Below, in pieces: positions 38,794-48,088 of a DNA stretch of 64,000 nucleotides. The position numbers were made by a program, and so were the translations under genes. The stretch comes from Streptomyces werraensis (GTDB lineage Bacteria > Actinomycetota > Actinomycetes > Streptomycetales > Streptomycetaceae): NCBI GenBank assembly GCA_014656175.1, contig BNBX01000002.1, forward strand, positions 310,001 through 374,000, given 5' to 3'. Position 1 is the stretch's first letter, and each line of letters opens with the position of its first letter. The notes beneath the pieces were generated by a model. The model had not been told where the DNA came from. It worked only from the letters and a program-made list of their open reading frames with translations, and made no database searches.

Positions 38794-41534
38794 GCACCTA
38801 CGACGTCACGCTGGTCGTGCCGGTTCACAACGTGGAGCAGTACCTCGAGGAATGCCTGGCCTCCATCGAGGCGCAGACGGTGTTCGAGCGCTGCGAGGTC
38901 GTGCTCGTCGACAACGGCAGTACGGACGGCTCGTACCGCCTCTGTGCGGAGTTCGCCCGCCGGCATGCCAACGTCACCGTCCTGGTCCGCCACGGCGGCG
39001 GCGCGGGAGCGGCCCGCAACCTCGGCATGGACCGCGCGACCGGTCCGCGCATCACATTCTGCGACTCCGACGACGTTCTCCCGCCCACCGCGATCGAACG
39101 CATGCTGGACGCCTCCCTGGCGACCGGCGCCCCCGTGGTGGTCGGCGCCATGGAGACCTTCCCCCGGCCGACCAAATGGGCCTGGAAGCATCACTTCGGC
39201 AAGGGCGACCGGACCTTCGCCGGCCTCGCCGAGGCGCCTGAACTGGTGCACAGCGCCAGTGCCTGCAACAAGCTGTTCGACCTTTCCTATCTCCGCTCCT
39301 ACGGGATCCGCTTCGCGGAGGGAGTCCACTTCGAGGACGCCTACGTCGGTGTCTCCGCGCTTCTGTTCGCCACACGGATCGCCCTGGTCGACGCCTGCGT
39401 CTACCGGTACCGCAAGCGCGCCGCGGGCGACTCCACCATGGACGCGATATGGACGCGGCGGCAGAACTACTGGGACCACCTTCAGCTCGTCGAGTATCTG
39501 CACCGGCTGGGTGCGGGCCTGCCCGACGCCTCCAAGGCGGTGCTCGACCTGTTCCTGGTGCGGAGCTACCAGGGATTCGCGCTTCGGGCACCCGATCTCT
39601 TCGAGGGCGCGGAGCTCGAGGAGATCTTCTCGCGGTGCCGCGCGGTCTACTGGGACGTCCCGCCCGACCTGATCGTCCGGGCCACCGCGGACGCGCGCCA
39701 TCGCGTGGCCTATCTCGCCTTCGTCACCGGGGACTACGCCCTGTTCGCGGACCGGGCGGCCCGACTGCACAAGCTGTCCGTGCGCGACGGCGTTCCGTAC
39801 CTCGTGGACGGAGCGCCGCAGCAGCTGGGCGCGTTGGCGCAGGCCTCCCCTTTCACAGCTCACCTGGAACACGTGCGCCGGGTGCCGGGAACGGGGATGC
39901 TGCGGCTCGCCGGACGGTTCGAGGTCAGCGGCATGCCCCTCGTCCGCCCACTGGCGGGGCACCTGGGTCTGCGTGTGAGGGGCAGCCGCCTTAGCGTCCC
40001 CGCCACGCAGGTCCGCCGACGGGACCTGAAGAACACCCGGACCGACACGGAGTGGGGCGGCTTCACCGCGGACCTGCCCCTCGACGCCCTGCGAGAAGGC
40101 GTCCACGACCTCGAACTCGTCATCGACTCCGAGGGCGGTCAGGCGGCCACCCCGTGCCTGGTCGCCGCCGGCTACCTGCGCGGGGCGCGCGTCGTGAAGC
40201 ACGGCCGGACCCGGGTCGTGCCCCATTGGAAAGGCAAGAACCGGGCCGTCCTGATGGTCCACGGTGCGGCGCGCGGGCGCGGCGTCCTGCGCGGCCTCCT
40301 CGCGAAGGACGCCAAGCACGTGCTGCGGCGCAGGCCGTTCTGGAAACAGCGGCTGATCCGGCTGCTCACCAAGCCCCTGGCACCGCTGTTCCTCGGCCGG
40401 GAGATCTGGCTGTTCGGCGAGCGGGGCGACACCGCACAGGACAACAGCTGGCACCTGTTCCGGCACGCGCGCACGGTGGAGAAGCGGCGCGGAGCGTACT
40501 ACCTCATCCGGGCGGGCAGCGCCGACCGGGCCCGTCTGTCAGGGCTGGGGCACGTCGTCGCGCACAGCTCCTGGAAGCACAAGCTGCTGATGCTGCACGC
40601 GTCCGTCCTGGTCAACTCCTACGACATCGACACCTACATGCTGCCCGACGGCTGGGACCGCACCCGCTACCTCAAGCACGTGAACTGGCGGGTGGGCGCC
40701 CGCAGGGTCTTCCTCCAGCACGGAGTGACGGACAAGGACGTCAGCAAAGGGCTGCACCGCAACCGTACGGGCGTCGACCTCATCCTGGCGGTGAGCCGGC
40801 AGGAGGCGCGGTTCCTGTCGGAGGAACTCGGCTACGAGGGACAGGTGGAGGTGACCGGTTTCCCCCGTTTCGACGCGCTGGTCCCGGACCGGGGCAGCCG
40901 CACCGTCCTCTTCATGCCGACGTGGCGGGCCTATCTGACCGTCGCCTCGTACAGCCGTGACGAGAGTGCGAGCGACGCGCACCGGGCCATGCGTGACCGT
41001 TTCCTCGCCTCCGCGTACCGGGAGTTCATGGACCGGTTCCTGAATCACCCGCAGCTTCTCGCCGCCCTGGAACTCCACGACTACACGCTGGAATTCCTGC
41101 CGCACTACGAGATGCGGTCGATGCTCGGAGAAATGGTCCCGGGGCGGGACCGGGTCCGAGTGGTCGACCAGACGGAAGTCGGTGTGCAGGAGGCCATGCG
41201 GCGGTGTGATCTCTTCGTGACGGACTGGTCGTCCACGGCCTTCGACGTCGCCTACCTCGGAACTCCCGTGGTGTACGCGCAGTTCGACGCCGAGGAGTAC
41301 TGGGACGGCCACTACCGGAAGGGCTACTTCGACGCCCGCCGGGACGGCTTCGGGCCGGTCGGCGAGACCGTCGACGAGGTCGTGGGCGAGGTGGTCCGCT
41401 ACCTCGGAGGCGGCTGCCGCAGGGAGCCCCACTACCAGTGGCGGGCCGAGCAGTTCTTCGCCCACCGGGACCGGCAGAACAACGTGAGGACGTCGGAAGC
41501 GATCGAGCGTCTCGTCCGGGGATCGAATCATTGA
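38790..41534 (+). CDS. Bifunctional GT2 glycosyltransferase / TagF-like glycerophosphotransferase, copy 1
   Basis: This 914-residue fusion starts with a GT-A family 2 glycosyltransferase (about 5-230) showing VVPVHNVEQYLEECLASI and the acidic FCDSDDVL motif. A middle region (230-540) of unknown role follows. The C-terminal CDP-glycerol:polyglycerolphosphate transferase-like domain (about 550-910) has HSSWKHKLLMLHASVLVNSYDID, FLQHGVTDKD and DWSSTAFDVAYLGTP. TagF enzymes polymerise wall teichoic acid. The fusion suggests a repeating unit made of a sugar and a polyol or sugar phosphate. The start overlaps the Stealth stop (ATGA). Confidence 0.9.
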   Translation: MSTYDVTLVVPVHNVEQYLEECLASIEAQTVFERCEVVLVDNGSTDGSYRLCAEFARRHANVTVLVRHGGGAGAARNLGMDRATGPRITFCDSDDVLPPTAIERMLDASLATGAPVVVGAMETFPRPTKWAWKHHFGKGDRTFAGLAEAPELVHSASACNKLFDLSYLRSYGIRFAEGVHFEDAYVGVSALLFATRIALVDACVYRYRKRAAGDSTMDAIWTRRQNYWDHLQLVEYLHRLGAGLPDASKAVLDLFLVRSYQGFALRAPDLFEGAELEEIFSRCRAVYWDVPPDLIVRATADARHRVAYLAFVTGDYALFADRAARLHKLSVRDGVPYLVDGAPQQLGALAQASPFTAHLEHVRRVPGTGMLRLAGRFEVSGMPLVRPLAGHLGLRVRGSRLSVPATQVRRRDLKNTRTDTEWGGFTADLPLDALREGVHDLELVIDSEGGQAATPCLVAAGYLRGARVVKHGRTRVVPHWKGKNRAVLMVHGAARGRGVLRGLLAKDAKHVLRRRPFWKQRLIRLLTKPLAPLFLGREIWLFGERGDTAQDNSWHLFRHARTVEKRRGAYYLIRAGSADRARLSGLGHVVAHSSWKHKLLMLHASVLVNSYDIDTYMLPDGWDRTRYLKHVNWRVGARRVFLQHGVTDKDVSKGLHRNRTGVDLILAVSRQEARFLSEELGYEGQVEVTGFPRFDALVPDRGSRTVLFMPTWRAYLTVASYSRDESASDAHRAMRDRFLASAYREFMDRFLNHPQLLAALELHDYTLEFLPHYEMRSMLGEMVPGRDRVRVVDQTEVGVQEAMRRCDLFVTDWSSTAFDVAYLGTPVVYAQFDAEEYWDGHYRKGYFDARRDGFGPVGETVDEVVGEVVRYLGGGCRREPHYQWRAEQFFAHRDRQNNVRTSEAIERLVRGSNH

Positions 41535-41555
41535 TGTGGTGTGCCAGGAGGAATT

Positions 41556-43031
41556 GTGTCCCAAGTCGAGCGTGACGTGACGGTCGTCGTGCCGTTCCGC
41601 GACGTCCAGAACTTCTTCGCGGAGTTCTTGGACTCGGTGGCCGCGCAGACCGCATTCGCGCGTGCCCATGTGATCCTCGTCGACAACGGCAGCACGGACC
41701 GGTCGGTGGCGATCGCGGAGGAATTCGCCGCCCGGCACGGCAACGTCGATCTGGTCTCGGAGCCCCAGGGCCGGGCCGGAGACGCCCGCAACATGGGCAT
41801 GGACATGGCCGTGACGCCGTACATCGTCTTCTGGGACGCCGACGACATCGTGCCCGAGCGGTCCCTGGAGGTGCTGCGGAACACCATCGTCAAGACCAGG
41901 GCCACGGTCGTCGTGGGCCGTGAGAAGCATGTGCCGAAGCCGGTCAAGGCCCCCTGGCACAAGTACTTCGGCAAGAGCGTCAAGACCGTGGGCAGCGTCG
42001 TGGACATCCCCGATCTGATCCACTCGGCGTCCTGCTGGAACAAGATGTTCGACCTCGACCTGCTCCGCTCGCAGGGCATCCGGTTCGGCACCGGCACCGC
42101 TTTCGAGGACGCCTACGTCTCGATCCCCGCACTGCTGCTGTCGGAACGCATCGCGCTGGTCGACGCCCCGGTGTACGAGTACCGCAGGCGCGGCGACGGC
42201 ACCTCCGTGATGGACACCATCTGGGACCTCCCGCAGAACTACGCGGATCAGCTGCTGATGCTCGAGTACCTCGCCGGGATGCGCCAGGGACTCACGCCGT
42301 ACCAGCAGGAAACCCTGGAACGGTTCCTGATCCGCAGCATGCAGGGCTTCCTGGTGAGGGCCCCGCAGATCTTCGGTGAGGCCGACTGCCGGCAGCTCTT
42401 CGAACGCTGCCGCGCGCTCTACTGGGGAATCACCTCCGAGCAGGTCGCCCGGAGCACGAACGACACCAGGCACCGACTGCCTTACCTCGCGCTGCACTTC
42501 GCGGACTTCGACCTCTTCTACCGGCCGGCCTCCGTGCTGGGCCCCGTCCACGGCCGTGAGGGCGACCTCTACGTCGACTATCCGGGCACGTCCTGGGGAC
42601 TGCCGCTCACCAAGGTCTCCTCCGTCCCGGCACGGATCGAGGGAATGACCGGGGGCGAGGGCGGAACCGTGGTGCTCCACGGCAGCTTCTCGGTCAACGG
42701 GATCCCCGACCCGCTGCTGGGCGGGCTGGACCTCCAGGTCTGGTTCGAGCGCAGCGGCAGGACGCTTCCGGCGGTGAACCACGGACAGGTCCAGGACGCG
42801 CCCGGGCAGGGGGGAGCGGTGTTCACCGTGACCGTCGACCCCGCGCAGTTCCCGGCCGGTTCCTTCCCCGTACGCCTGGTGGTGTGCACCCGCGGCAGGG
42901 ACGTCTCGCGCCCCTGCTCGGTCTCCCCGGCCCTGAGCCACCGGCCGCCCGTCAGCGGCTCCCGCGGCTCGGCACGCATCACCGCCGACGGCGGGAACGC
43001 CCAGCTCGTGGTCGAATCCGCCCCGCACTGA
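41556..43031 (+). CDS. GT2 glycosyltransferase lacking the TagF-like domain
   Basis: This 491-residue protein is paralogous to the N-terminal two-thirds of its neighbours: VVVPFRDVQNFFAEFLDSV, the acidic FWDADDIVPE motif, SASCWNKMFDLDLLR and the same middle region. It stops before the TagF-like half. GTG 41556 is chosen because AGGAGGA lies 4-5 bp upstream; GTG 41541 precedes that site. It may add a different sugar to the same polymer, or be a copy that lost its C-terminal domain. The reading frame is intact and protein-like to the end. Confidence 0.88.
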   Translation: MSQVERDVTVVVPFRDVQNFFAEFLDSVAAQTAFARAHVILVDNGSTDRSVAIAEEFAARHGNVDLVSEPQGRAGDARNMGMDMAVTPYIVFWDADDIVPERSLEVLRNTIVKTRATVVVGREKHVPKPVKAPWHKYFGKSVKTVGSVVDIPDLIHSASCWNKMFDLDLLRSQGIRFGTGTAFEDAYVSIPALLLSERIALVDAPVYEYRRRGDGTSVMDTIWDLPQNYADQLLMLEYLAGMRQGLTPYQQETLERFLIRSMQGFLVRAPQIFGEADCRQLFERCRALYWGITSEQVARSTNDTRHRLPYLALHFADFDLFYRPASVLGPVHGREGDLYVDYPGTSWGLPLTKVSSVPARIEGMTGGEGGTVVLHGSFSVNGIPDPLLGGLDLQVWFERSGRTLPAVNHGQVQDAPGQGGAVFTVTVDPAQFPAGSFPVRLVVCTRGRDVSRPCSVSPALSHRPPVSGSRGSARITADGGNAQLVVESAPH

Positions 43032-43080
43032 TCATTGTCCGCTCCAGAGATGGGGTGTCGTCAGAAAACAGGAGTTACAC

Positions 43081-45822
43081 GTGCTCGATCCCCTCTACGC
43101 CGTCGCCGTCGTGGTGCCCGTCTTCAACACGGAGAGATACCTCCAGGAGTGCCTGGACTCGCTGGCACGCCAGACGATCTTCGACAGCTGCCAGGTGATA
43201 GTGGTCGACAACGGCAGCAGCGACAGTTCGCCCGAGATCGCCGCGCGGTTCGCCGCGGCGCACCAGAACGTGTGGGCGCTCGTGCATCCGGAGGGGAAGG
43301 CCGGCGGGGCCAGGAACGCGGGAATGGACCTGGTCGACGCCCGCTACATCACGTTCTGCGACTCCGACGACGTACTGCCCGAGGACGCCCTGGAGTCGAT
43401 GTGGCGGACCGCGGTCAAGGAGGGCGTGCCGCTCACCATCGGGCGCATGGAGACGTTCCCGGAGGAGACCAAGTGGCCGTGGCTGCGGTACTTCGGGAAG
43501 CAGGTCCAGGTGCACCCCGGCATCGAGAACATCCCGGAGATGATCCACGGCGGCAGCGCCTGCCACAAACTCTTCGACCTCGAATTCGTCCGTGCGAACA
43601 ACATCCGGTTCCGCGAGGGCGTGCACTTCGAGGACGCCTTCTTCTCGGTCCCCGCGATGCTGCTCGCCGACCGTATCGCGGTGGTGCCCACCACGGTCTA
43701 CCGCTACCGCAAGCGGGCGGCGGAGGACTCGACGATGGACAAGCTGTGGGAACGTCCGGAGAACTACTGGGACCACCTCCTCCTGGAGGAGTACCTGATG
43801 ACCTTCAGGCGTCACCTCTCCGGCCACCGGCAGGAGGTCCTCAACCGGTTCCTGGTACGCAGCTACCAGGGTTTCGCCCTGCGCGCGCCTCAGGTCCTGC
43901 CCGAGCCCGAACTGTTCAGGCTGTTCGAGCGCGCCCGTGCCGTCTTCACGCTGGTACCGCCCGACGCTGTCCTGGCCTCCACGCACGACACCCGCCACCG
44001 GGTGCCCTTCCTGGCCATGTACATGAACTCGTTCGAGCTCTTCGCGCACCCGGAGCGCTCCCTCAGGGGAGTCTACGGACGCGGCGGAGACCTCTACCTC
44101 GACATCGCGGTGCAGAGCGTGCTGCTCCCGCTGACGAAGATTTCCTCCACCAGCGTGCACGTGGAGCGGATCCGTGCGAACGCCAGGTCCGGGGAGATGC
44201 TCGTGGCCGGCCGTTTCGTGCTCAACGGCCTTCCGATGAGCAAGCCCATGCGTACCTCCCTCAAACTGTGGGTGGAGAAGAGCGGTCAGCTGGTGCCCGC
44301 ACAGCAGGTGTGGCGCAGTGACCTCATGGCCACGCGCGACGACCTGGCCTGGGGCGGGTTCGAGGCTGTCGTCCCGGCCCATGCCCTCGGGGACGGCGAG
44401 TTCCCGCTGAAGCTGGTGTTCTGCACGTCCGGCCGTGACGTTTCCCGCCAGTGCATGATCACCACCGCGATGCTGCGCAGCGCGCGGCCGATGAAGGTCG
44501 CGGACCGCTATGTGCTCCCCCTGTCCAAGGGCAAGGACAACGCCGTGCTGGTCGTCCGGCAAGCGCGGGGCCGCGCCGGGGACAAGGCCTGGGAGGACTT
44601 CCTGGAGGGCCTGGACGAGGACCAGAAGAAGCACAAGGCGCCCTTCTGGCGTGCCCGCGCCATCCGGCGGTCCACCCTCCGGTTCTTCCGCCGCAAGGAG
44701 ATCTGGCTGATCGGTGAGCGCAGGGACACGGCCCAGGACAACAGCCTGCATCTGTTCCGGTATCTGCGGAAGCACGAACCCCGGCGCAAGGCCTACTACA
44801 TCATCGAGAAGGACAGCCCCGACCGCGCCAAGCTGAAGGGCCTGGGCAACGTGGTGGCGCACAGCTCCTGGAAGCACAAGCTGCTCATGCTGCACGCGTC
44901 GCTGCTCATCAACGCCTACGACATCGACTCGTACATGCTCCCCGACGGCTGGAACCGCACCGCCTACCTCAAGCACCTCAACTGGCGCGTCGGCGCCCGG
45001 CGGGTCTTCCTCCAGCACGGGGTCACGGACGAGGACGGCAGCAAGGCCCTGCACCGCAACCGGACCGGGGTGGACCTGGTGTTCGCGACCAGCGACCGGG
45101 AGGCCGAGTACTTCTCCGAGCACATGCACTACTGGGACCAGGCCAAGGCTCTGGGCTTCCCCCGGTTCGACGCGCTCCAGCCGGACCGCGGCCGGCGCCG
45201 TGTCCTGCTGATGCCCACCTGGCGCAAGTACCTGACGGTCCCCTCCTACCTCCAGCAGGACGGTGCCGACAAGGAAGCGGTGGACGAGATCTTCCGGGAG
45301 TCGGCCTACCGGGACTTCCTGGTGCGGCTGCTCAGCCACCCGAAGCTGATGGAGGCGCTGGAGCACTACGACTACGTGCTGGACTTCCTCCCGCACTACG
45401 AGATGCGGAACATGGTCGACGGGGTCGTTCCGGACCATCCGCGGGTGCAGCGTCTGGACCAGACGAAGGTCAGCGTCCAGACGGCCCTGCGTCAGTGCGA
45501 CCTGTTCATCACCGACTGGTCCTCGGTCCACTTCGACATGGCCTATCTCGGCACGCCGCTCGTCTACGCCCGTTTCGACCCGGACGAGTACTGGGCGAAG
45601 CACGCGCGCAAGGGCTACTTCAACGCGGTGTACGACGGGTTCGGGCCGGTCTGCGGCGACGTCGAGGAAGTGGTGACCGAGGTGATCCGCTACCTCGGCA
45701 ACGGCTGCGTGCGCGAGGCGGAGTACGACCGCCGTGCCCGTGCCTTCTTCGCCTTCCAGGACCGCGACAACTGCGCACGCGCCACGGCAGCGATCGCGCA
45801 GCTGGCGGCGGCGGACGTCTGA
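43081..45822 (+). CDS. Bifunctional GT2 glycosyltransferase / TagF-like glycerophosphotransferase, copy 2
   Basis: This 913-residue paralogue of copy 1 has the same three-part plan: GT2 domain with FCDSDDVLPE, a middle region, and a TagF-like domain with HSSWKHKLLMLHASLLINAYDID, FLQHGVTDEDGSK and DWSSVHFDMAYLGTPLVYARFD. The two copies are near identical in the core of the TagF-like domain and more diverged in the GT2 and middle parts, suggesting different sugars but one phosphate chemistry. A CAGGAGT ribosome binding site precedes GTG 43081. It ends the glycopolymer block. Confidence 0.9.
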   Translation: MLDPLYAVAVVVPVFNTERYLQECLDSLARQTIFDSCQVIVVDNGSSDSSPEIAARFAAAHQNVWALVHPEGKAGGARNAGMDLVDARYITFCDSDDVLPEDALESMWRTAVKEGVPLTIGRMETFPEETKWPWLRYFGKQVQVHPGIENIPEMIHGGSACHKLFDLEFVRANNIRFREGVHFEDAFFSVPAMLLADRIAVVPTTVYRYRKRAAEDSTMDKLWERPENYWDHLLLEEYLMTFRRHLSGHRQEVLNRFLVRSYQGFALRAPQVLPEPELFRLFERARAVFTLVPPDAVLASTHDTRHRVPFLAMYMNSFELFAHPERSLRGVYGRGGDLYLDIAVQSVLLPLTKISSTSVHVERIRANARSGEMLVAGRFVLNGLPMSKPMRTSLKLWVEKSGQLVPAQQVWRSDLMATRDDLAWGGFEAVVPAHALGDGEFPLKLVFCTSGRDVSRQCMITTAMLRSARPMKVADRYVLPLSKGKDNAVLVVRQARGRAGDKAWEDFLEGLDEDQKKHKAPFWRARAIRRSTLRFFRRKEIWLIGERRDTAQDNSLHLFRYLRKHEPRRKAYYIIEKDSPDRAKLKGLGNVVAHSSWKHKLLMLHASLLINAYDIDSYMLPDGWNRTAYLKHLNWRVGARRVFLQHGVTDEDGSKALHRNRTGVDLVFATSDREAEYFSEHMHYWDQAKALGFPRFDALQPDRGRRRVLLMPTWRKYLTVPSYLQQDGADKEAVDEIFRESAYRDFLVRLLSHPKLMEALEHYDYVLDFLPHYEMRNMVDGVVPDHPRVQRLDQTKVSVQTALRQCDLFITDWSSVHFDMAYLGTPLVYARFDPDEYWAKHARKGYFNAVYDGFGPVCGDVEEVVTEVIRYLGNGCVREAEYDRRARAFFAFQDRDNCARATAAIAQLAAADV

Positions 45823-45881
45823 GCCCCGGCCGGGCGGGCGGTGATGCCGCCCGCCCGGCGCGGGTGAGTGGTCCGACGGCA

Positions 45882-45937
45882 AGAGGCGCGGGGCACCACA
45901 CGTCTGCCGCAGCAGGCATGTGGCGCCCCGCGCCTCT
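45882..45937. terminator. Bidirectional terminator, 19-bp stem
   Basis: Arms 45882-45900 (AGAGGCGCGGGGC, one mismatch, then CCACA) and 45919-45937 form a long stem with an 18-base loop between convergent genes: the glycosyltransferase ending at 45822 and fadB ending at 45959. Confidence 0.85.
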
Positions 45938-45958
45938 CAGGTCAGGCGGGCGCGGCGC

Positions 45959-48088
45959 TTACGCGGGAACGCTCGCCACCCCAGGCTCCAGGAACCGCTT
46001 CCCGTTCACCCGCTCGGAGACGCCCTCGCGGTCCAGGTACGGGGTGATGCCGCCCAGGTGGAAGGGCCAGCCGGCGCCGGTGATGAGGCACAGGTCGATG
46101 TCCTGGGCCTCGGCGACGACGCCCTCGTCGAGCATCAGGCCGATCTCCTGGGCCACCGCGTCCAGCACCCGGTCGCGGACCTGCTCCTCCGTCAGGACGG
46201 TGTCGCCCTGCTTCAGCAGCGCCGCGACCTCGGGGTCGAGCTCGGGCTTGCCGGAGTCGTAGACGTAGAAGCCGCGCTTGCCGGCCTCGACGACCGCCTT
46301 CAGGTTCGGGGAGACCGTGAAGCGGTCCGGGAACGCCCGGTTGAGCGTCTCCGAGACGTGCAGGCCGATCGCGGGGCCGACCAGCTCGAGGAGGACCAGC
46401 GGGGACATCGGCAGGCCGAGCGGCTCCACCGCCTTCTCCGCGACCTCGACGGGCGTGCCCTCGTCGATGACGTTCTGGATCTCGCCCATGAAGCGGGTCA
46501 GGATGCGGTTGACGACGAACGCCGGGGCGTCCTTCACCAGTACCGCGGTCTTCTTCAGCTTCTTGGCGACACCGAACGCCGTGGCCAGCGACGCGTCGTC
46601 GGTCTTCTCGCCGCGGACGATCTCCAGCAGGGGCAGGACGGCGACCGGGTTGAAGAAGTGGAAGCCGACGACCCGCTCGGGGTGCCGCAGCTTCGACGCC
46701 ATCTCGGTGACCGACAGGGACGAGGTGTTCGTCGCGAGGATCGCGTGCGCCGGGGCGACCGCCTCGACCTCCGCGAACACCTGCTGCTTGACGCCCATCT
46801 CCTCGAACACGGCCTCGATGACGAAGTCCGCGTCCGCGAAGCCCTCGGCCTTGTCCAGCACACCGGTGACCAGCGCCTTGAGGCGGTTGGCCTTGTCCTG
46901 GTTGATGCGGCCCTTGCCGAGCAGCTTGTCGATCTCGGCGTGGACGTAGCCCACACCCTTGTCGATGCGCTCCTGGTCGATGTCCGTGAGGACGACCGGC
47001 ACCTCGAGGCGGCGCAGGAACAGCAGCGCGAGCTGGGAGGCCATCAGACCGGCGCCGACGACGCCGACCTTGGTGACCGGACGCGCCAGGCTCTTGTCCG
47101 GGGCGCCCGCGGGACGCTTGCCGCGCTTCTGCACCAGGTTGAACGCGTAGATACCGGCGCGCAGTTCACCACCCATGATCAGGTCGGCGAGCGCCTGGTC
47201 CTCGGCGTCGTAACCCTTCTGCAGGTCGCCGTCCTTGGCCTCGGCGATGATGTCCAGGGCGCGGTAGGCGGCCGGGGCCGCGCCGTGCACCTTGGAGTCC
47301 GCGACGAAGCGGCCCTTGGCGACGGCCTGGTCCCAGGCCTCGCCGCGGTCGATCGCCGGACGCTCCACCGTGATCTCGCCCTTGAGGACGGACGCGGTCC
47401 AGATCAGCGACTGCTCCAGGAAGTCCGCGCCCTCGAACAGCGCGTCCGCGATGCCGAGTTCGTAGACCTGCTTGCCCTTGAGCTGCTTGTTCTGGTTGAG
47501 GCTGTTCTCGATGATCACCGAGACGGCCTTCTCCGCGCCGATCAGGTTCGGCAGCAGGGTGCAGCCGCCCCAGCCGGGCACCAGGCCGAGGAAGACCTCG
47601 GGCAGCGAGAACGCGGGCAGCGCCGCGGACACCGTGCGGTACGTGCAGTGCAGACCGATCTCCACGCCACCGCCCATGGCGGCGCCGTTGTAGTACGCGA
47701 AGGTCGGCACGGCCAGCTTCGACAGCCGCTTGAAGACGTCGTGGCCGCCCTTGCCGATGGCCAGCGCGTCCTCGTGGCGCTTCAGCAGTTCGACGCCCTT
47801 GAGGTCGGCGCCGACCGCGAAGATGAACGGCTTGCCGGTGACGCCGACGCCGACGATCTCGCCGTCCGCGGCCTCCTTCTCGACCTGGTCGATCGCGGCG
47901 TCGATGTTCGCCAGCGACTGCGGGCCGAGGGTGGTCGGCTTGGTGTGGTCGTGGCCGTTGTCCAGGGTGATCAGGGCGAAGCGCCCGGCGCCCAGCGGCA
48001 GGTCGAAGTGGCGCACGTGCGCCTGCGTGACGACCTCACCCGGGAACAGCTCGGCCGCACCCTTCAAAAGCTCAGCGGTGGTGCTCAC
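45959..48088 (-). CDS. fadB: Fatty acid oxidation complex alpha subunit (enoyl-CoA hydratase / 3-hydroxyacyl-CoA dehydrogenase)
   Basis: This 709-residue bifunctional enzyme has an N-terminal crotonase domain (about 15-270, with the oxyanion segments GADLKGVELL and GAAMGGGVEIGLH), an NAD-binding 3-hydroxyacyl-CoA dehydrogenase domain (KVGVVGAGLMASQLA) and paired C-terminal helical domains. It catalyses the hydration and second oxidation steps of beta-oxidation. The GTG at 48088 overlaps the stop of the thiolase gene, so fadA and fadB form a coupled operon. Confidence 0.95.
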   Translation of the reverse strand: MSTTAELLKGAAELFPGEVVTQAHVRHFDLPLGAGRFALITLDNGHDHTKPTTLGPQSLANIDAAIDQVEKEAADGEIVGVGVTGKPFIFAVGADLKGVELLKRHEDALAIGKGGHDVFKRLSKLAVPTFAYYNGAAMGGGVEIGLHCTYRTVSAALPAFSLPEVFLGLVPGWGGCTLLPNLIGAEKAVSVIIENSLNQNKQLKGKQVYELGIADALFEGADFLEQSLIWTASVLKGEITVERPAIDRGEAWDQAVAKGRFVADSKVHGAAPAAYRALDIIAEAKDGDLQKGYDAEDQALADLIMGGELRAGIYAFNLVQKRGKRPAGAPDKSLARPVTKVGVVGAGLMASQLALLFLRRLEVPVVLTDIDQERIDKGVGYVHAEIDKLLGKGRINQDKANRLKALVTGVLDKAEGFADADFVIEAVFEEMGVKQQVFAEVEAVAPAHAILATNTSSLSVTEMASKLRHPERVVGFHFFNPVAVLPLLEIVRGEKTDDASLATAFGVAKKLKKTAVLVKDAPAFVVNRILTRFMGEIQNVIDEGTPVEVAEKAVEPLGLPMSPLVLLELVGPAIGLHVSETLNRAFPDRFTVSPNLKAVVEAGKRGFYVYDSGKPELDPEVAALLKQGDTVLTEEQVRDRVLDAVAQEIGLMLDEGVVAEAQDIDLCLITGAGWPFHLGGITPYLDREGVSERVNGKRFLEPGVASVPA

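Noticed and set aside
41541..41555. Upstream GTG start for the middle glycosyltransferase
   Set aside because: The AGGAGGA ribosome binding site lies inside this extension, so GTG 41556 is the better start.
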